Positions 60,361 to 64,000 of a DNA stretch of 64,000 bases are shown in pieces (position 1 is the stretch's first letter; every line of letters begins with the position of its first letter). The stretch is from Apricaphanius iberus. Its lineage: Eukaryota > Chordata > Actinopteri > Cyprinodontiformes > Aphaniidae. The position numbers and the translations under genes were made by a program. The notes beneath the pieces are model-generated. The model was given only the letters and a program-made list of their open reading frames with translations, was not told the DNA's origin and made no database searches. The stretch is from NCBI GenBank assembly GCA_028564705.1, contig JAPXFQ010002745.1, forward strand, positions 62,001-126,000, read 5' to 3'.

Positions 60361-62986
60361 CTTTATGTGAGGCTCTTATTTTGAAGCGGTTTATATGTGT
60401 GAGGCTCTTATTTTGAAGCGGTTTATATGTGTAAGGCTCTTATTTTGAAGCGGTTAATGTGTGAGAGGCTCTTATTTTGAAGTGGTTTATGTGTGAGGCT
60501 CTTATTTTGAAGCGGTTTACGCGTGAGGCTCTTATTTTGAAGCGGTGTATGTGTGAGGCTCTTATTTTGAAGGTTAATGTGTGAGAGGCTCTTATTTTGA
60601 AGTGGTTTATGTGTGAGGCTCTTATTTTGAAGCGGTTTACGCGTGAGGCTCTTATTTTGAAGCGGTGTATGTGTGAGGCTCTTATTTTGAAGTGCTTTAT
60701 GTGTGTGAGGCTCTTATTTTGAAGCGGTTTATGTGTGTGAGGCTCTTATTTTGAAGTGGTTTATATGTGTGAAGCTCTTATTTTGAAGCAGTTTATATGT
60801 GTGAGGCTCTTATTTTGAAGCGGTTTATGTGTGTGAGGCTCTTATTTTGAAGCGGTTTTGTGTTTGAGGCTCTTATTTTGAAGCAGTTCATATGTGTGAG
60901 GCTCTTTTTTTGAAGCGGTTTATATGTGTGAGGCTCTTATTTTGAAGTGCTTTATGTGTGTGAGGCTCTTATTTTGAAGCGGTTTATGTGTGTGAGGCTC
61001 TTATTTTGAAGTGGTTTATATGTGTGAAGCTCTTATTTTGAAGCAGTTTATATGTGTGAGGCTCTTATTTTGAAGCGGTTTATGTGTGTGAGGCTCTTAT
61101 TTTGAAGCGGCTTTGTGTTTGAGGCTCTTATTTTGAAGCAGTTCATATGTGTGAGGCTCTTTTTTTGAAGCGGTTTATATGTGTGAGGCTCTTATTTTGA
61201 AGCGGTTTATATGTGTAAGGCTCTTATTTTGAAGCGGTTAATGTGTGAGAGGCTCTTATTTTGAAGTGGTTTATGTGTGAGGCTCTTATTTTGAAGCGGT
61301 TTACGCGTGAGGCTCTTATTTTGAAGCGGTGTATGTGTGAGGCTCTTATTTTGAAGTGCTTTATGTGTGTGAGGCTCTTATTTTGAAGCGGTTTATGTGT
61401 GTGAGGCTCTTATTTTGAAGTGGTTTATATGTGAAGCTCTTATTTTGAAGCAGTTATATGTGTGAGGCTCTTATTTTGAAGCGGTTTATGTGTGTGAGGC
61501 TCTTATTTTGAAGCGGTTTTGTGTTTGAGGCTCTTATTTTGAAGCAGTTCATATGTGTGAGGCTCTTTTTTTGAAGCGGTTTATATGTGTGAGGCTCTTA
61601 TTTTGAAGCGGTTTATATGTGTCAGGCTCTTATTTTGAAGCGGTTAATGTGTGGAGGCTCTTATTTTGAAGCGGTTTATGAAACATTATATGTGTGAGGC
61701 TCTTATTCTGAAGCGGTTTATGTGTGAGGCTCTTATTTTGAAGTGGTTTATGTGTGTGAGGCTCTTATTTTGAAGCAGTTCATATGTGTGAGGCTCTTTT
61801 TTTGAAGCGGTTCATGTGTTTGAGGCTCTTATTTTGAAGCTGTTTATGTGTGAGGCTCTTATTTTGAAGTGGTTTATATGTGTGAGGCTCTTATTCTGAA
61901 GCGGTTTATGTGTGAGGCTCTTATTTTGAAGTGCTTTATGTGTGTGAGGCTCTTATTTTGAAGCAGTTCATATGTGTGAGGCTCTTTTTTTGAAGCGGTT
62001 CATGTGTTTGAGGCTCTTATTTTGAAGCTGTTTATGTGTGAGGCTCTTATTTTGAAGTGCTTTATGTGTGTGAGGCTCTTATTTTGAAGCAGTTCATATG
62101 TGTGAGGCTCTTTTTTTGAAGTGGTTTATATGTGTGAGGCTCTTATTTTGAAGTGGTTTATGTGTGAGGCTCTTATTTTGAAGCGGTTTATGTGTGAGGC
62201 TCTTATTCTGAAGCGGTTTATGTGTAAGGCTCTTATTCTGAAGCGGTTTATATGTGCGAGGCTCTTATTTTGAAGTGGTTTATGTGTGTGAGGCTCTTAT
62301 TTTGAAGTGGTTTATGTGTGAGGCTCTTATTTTGAAGCGGTTTATGTGTGTGAGGCTCTTATTTTGAAGCGGTTTATGTGTGAGGCTCTTATTTTGAAGC
62401 GGTTTATGTGTGTGAGGCTCTTATTTTGAAGCGGTTTATGTGTGAAGCTCTTATTTTGAAGCGGTTTTGTGTGTGAGGCTCTTATTTTGAAGTGGTTTAT
62501 ATGTGTGAGGCTCTTATTTTGAAGCGGTTTATATGTGTGAAGCTCTTATTCTGAAGCGGTTTATGTGTGAGGCTCTTATTTTGAAGCGGTTTATGTGTGA
62601 GGCTCTTATTCTGAAGCGGTTTATGTGTGAAACTCTTATTCTGAAGTGGTTTATATGTGCGAGGCTCTTATTCTGAAGCGGTTTATGTGTGAGGCTCTTA
62701 TTTTGAAGCGGTTTATGTGTGAGGCTCTTATTCTGAAGCGGTTTATGTGTGAAACTCTTATTTTGAAGCGGTTTATATGTGCGAGGCTCTTATTCTGAAG
62801 CGGTTTATGTGTGAGGCTCTTATTTTGAAGCGGTTTATGTGTGAGGCTCTTATTTTGAAGCGGTTTATGTGTGTGAGGCTCTTATTTTGAAGCGGTTTAT
62901 GTGTGAGGCTCTTATTCTGAAGCGGTTTATGTGTGAGGCTCTTATTTTGAAGCGGTTCTATATGTGAGGCTCTTATTTTGAAGCGG
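60361..62986. repeat. 2.6-kb minisatellite upstream of MXRA7
   Basis: Head-to-tail units of 27-33 bp built on GTGAGGCTCTTATTTTGAAG plus a variable spacer (cggtttatgt, tggtttatat, cagttcatat and so on). Length divided by unit size gives roughly 90 copies. The 18-bp core is strongly conserved; recurrent variants are a T-for-A change (ctcttttttt), TTATTCTG, and GAAGCTC. Blocks of several units recur as larger repeats. The array ends about 105 bp before the MXRA7 start codon, so it occupies the upstream promoter region or the start of the 5' UTR. There is no open reading frame through it. Confidence 0.97.
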
Positions 62987-63091
62987 GTCCGTCAGCTGTT
63001 GAGCCCAGCAGTCTCTCCTCCAGGCTGCCCCAGAGTGCGTGCGGTCGCTGCCGGATCAACACGCCGCTTCTCTCCGTTCCATCCCGGCGTC

Positions 63092-63322
63092 ATGGACCTG
63101 GACCTCACCGTCATCATCCCCGCCGTCCTCTTCACGGTGGTCGCGGTTTATTTGGCTTCATCGCTGCTCAGCAGGAAGCCCGACAGAACCTCCTCCTCCT
63201 CAGCCGGGACCAACAAGCCCAAAGTCGGATACGGAGACGAAGTTGCTCCGTCCAGACCAGAACCGCTACTCTCTCCGGGACCGGGAGAGAAGAACCGGGA
63301 CGTCCCGGACCAGAAAGAGAAG
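63092..63322 (+). CDS. mxra7: Likely MXRA7, first coding exon (gene continues beyond window)
   Basis: The exon encodes 77 residues in phase 0: an N-terminal signal-anchor helix (about residues 4-26, within 'VIIPAVLFTVVAVYLASSLL'), then a hydrophilic, Ser/Pro/Lys-rich segment ending QKEK at the donor gtcagc. The start at 63092 is chosen because the helix follows at once; an upstream in-frame Met lies at 62978 inside the end of the minisatellite. The identification rests mainly on gene order (MXRA7 lies downstream of JMJD6 in the same direction in human) and on the membrane-anchored, low-complexity N terminus typical of matrix-remodelling-associated protein 7, whose function is poorly known. 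The conserved C-terminal part is outside the window. Confidence 0.65.
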
Positions 63323-64000
63323 GTCAGCTACTTAGTTAAGTTAAAGCTTTAAAAGCAAATGTAATATTTTTATTTAAAGCTCGTTGTTTCGTAACAAAAT
63401 AAAATAATAATTAAATGAAATTACAGGATTTCATGTCATTAATCTTTAGGTTTTTATTGTTTTATTCTCGAAAAGTAATGAAGTAATCAGCAGGTTTTAT
63501 TTTGTTCAGCAGTTAATATAAACTCCTGTCGGTTTGTGGAAGAGAACAATAACTCTGTTGTACCTTCAAGCATTATCTCATCTCTGAATCGGCTTCAAAA
63601 TAAGAGCCTCACTGGCTTTTAAGAGGCAATTTCACAATAAGACTCCAATCAGCGGAGCTGCTTCCAGCTGAGACCCTGCAGCAGGTCTGTCTATACTTGG
63701 TGGTGAAGCTGGAAATGTATTTACAGTCACGTTCCTGGTGAAACAGAAGAAGCTTTTCCAGGGATAAATGTCTCCTCTGTGACGGAGAAACTGGTGGGAA
63801 ACCAGTAAATGAATACATATTTAATTTATTTATTTTGAATTATGGCAGAGTTGGTCCTCCATTTTTGTGAAATAAGACAAAGCGAATAGAAAAAAAAACC
63901 TTTTAAGAGAAACTAAATCAAAACTATGCTGGAAAATACTAATATTTCTGTAAATATGTTTTATTATCGTCCCTTTGAAATCATAAACGGAATATTTGAA
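63323..64000 (+). other. Start of MXRA7 intron 1
   Basis: Non-coding, AT-rich. It contains one inverted copy of the minisatellite core (63592-63612). No second exon is seen before the window ends. Confidence 0.55.
63593..63612 (-). repeat. Single inverted copy of the minisatellite core
   Basis: CTTCAAAATAAGAGCCTCAC is the exact reverse complement of the 20-base core GTGAGGCTCTTATTTTGAAG of the array ending 606 bases upstream. The next base on the left also fits the unit. Confidence 0.9.

Noticed and set aside
60361..62986. CRISPR-like array
   Set aside because: Eukaryotic context, units contiguous with short variable joins rather than unique spacers, and no cas genes: it is a minisatellite.

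Overview
The window is a piece of a teleost fish nuclear genome. Genes are split by GT-AG introns, there are no operons, and most of the sequence is AT-rich non-coding DNA full of fish-type transposable elements: L2-like and RTE-like LINEs, a tRNA-derived SINE, hAT, Tc1 and TTAA-target DNA elements, Ty1/copia, a chromodomain Ty3/gypsy relic and a Polinton/Maverick integrase relic. The species cannot be told from the sequence alone.

Layout. (1) 1-18.5 kb has no host gene that I can recognise. It is a graveyard of transposons: LINE pieces, the Polinton-type integrase relic, an RTE-like LINE, a shortened chromovirus pol, a Tc1 relic, MITEs, and a 2.3-kb inverted-repeat element carrying an L2-like LINE and a perfect 26-bp hairpin. 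(2) 18.6-33 kb holds two same-strand immune-type GTPase genes of the GIMAP/AIG1 family. Each appears to have a tiny first coding exon ending in phase 1 and one large second coding exon. Gene A has intact G1, G3 and G4 motifs. Gene B has lost the P-loop Ser/Thr, has an altered G3 motif, and ends in a membrane anchor. A young but internally deleted Ty1/copia element (LTRs differ at 2 of 230 positions, ATAAA target duplication) lies antisense in the intron of gene A. (3) 33-41 kb has no recognisable host gene; it carries a 1.4-kb hAT derivative and LINE fragments.

(4) 41.1-63.3 kb is an ordinary conserved vertebrate block: METTL23 (minus, 5 coding exons, 238 aa), JMJD6 (plus, 6 coding exons, 403 aa, Fe(II)/2-oxoglutarate residues H187/D189/H273 present) and the first exon of a likely MXRA7 (plus). 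METTL23 and JMJD6 are divergent and share a 1.7-kb promoter interval with three CCAAT boxes and a GC box near JMJD6. MXRA7 lies downstream of JMJD6 in the same orientation, as I recall from human 17q25. The flank beyond METTL23, where I would expect SRSF2/MFSD11 from human, instead holds repeats and the GIMAP pair.

(5) The most striking non-gene structure is a 2.6-kb minisatellite (60361-62986, roughly 90 units of about 29 bp, with higher-order organisation). It stops about 105 bp before the MXRA7 start codon, and a single inverted copy of its core lies in MXRA7 intron 1. Other oddities are a long AT-rich foldback element (58899-59531), a 20-bp tandem array with no stop codons just inside METTL23 intron 1, and a three-copy unclassified dispersed repeat, one copy of which contains an internal inversion. 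I found no wholly new gene system. The GIMAP-like pseudo-GTPase and the promoter-proximal minisatellite are the best leads.
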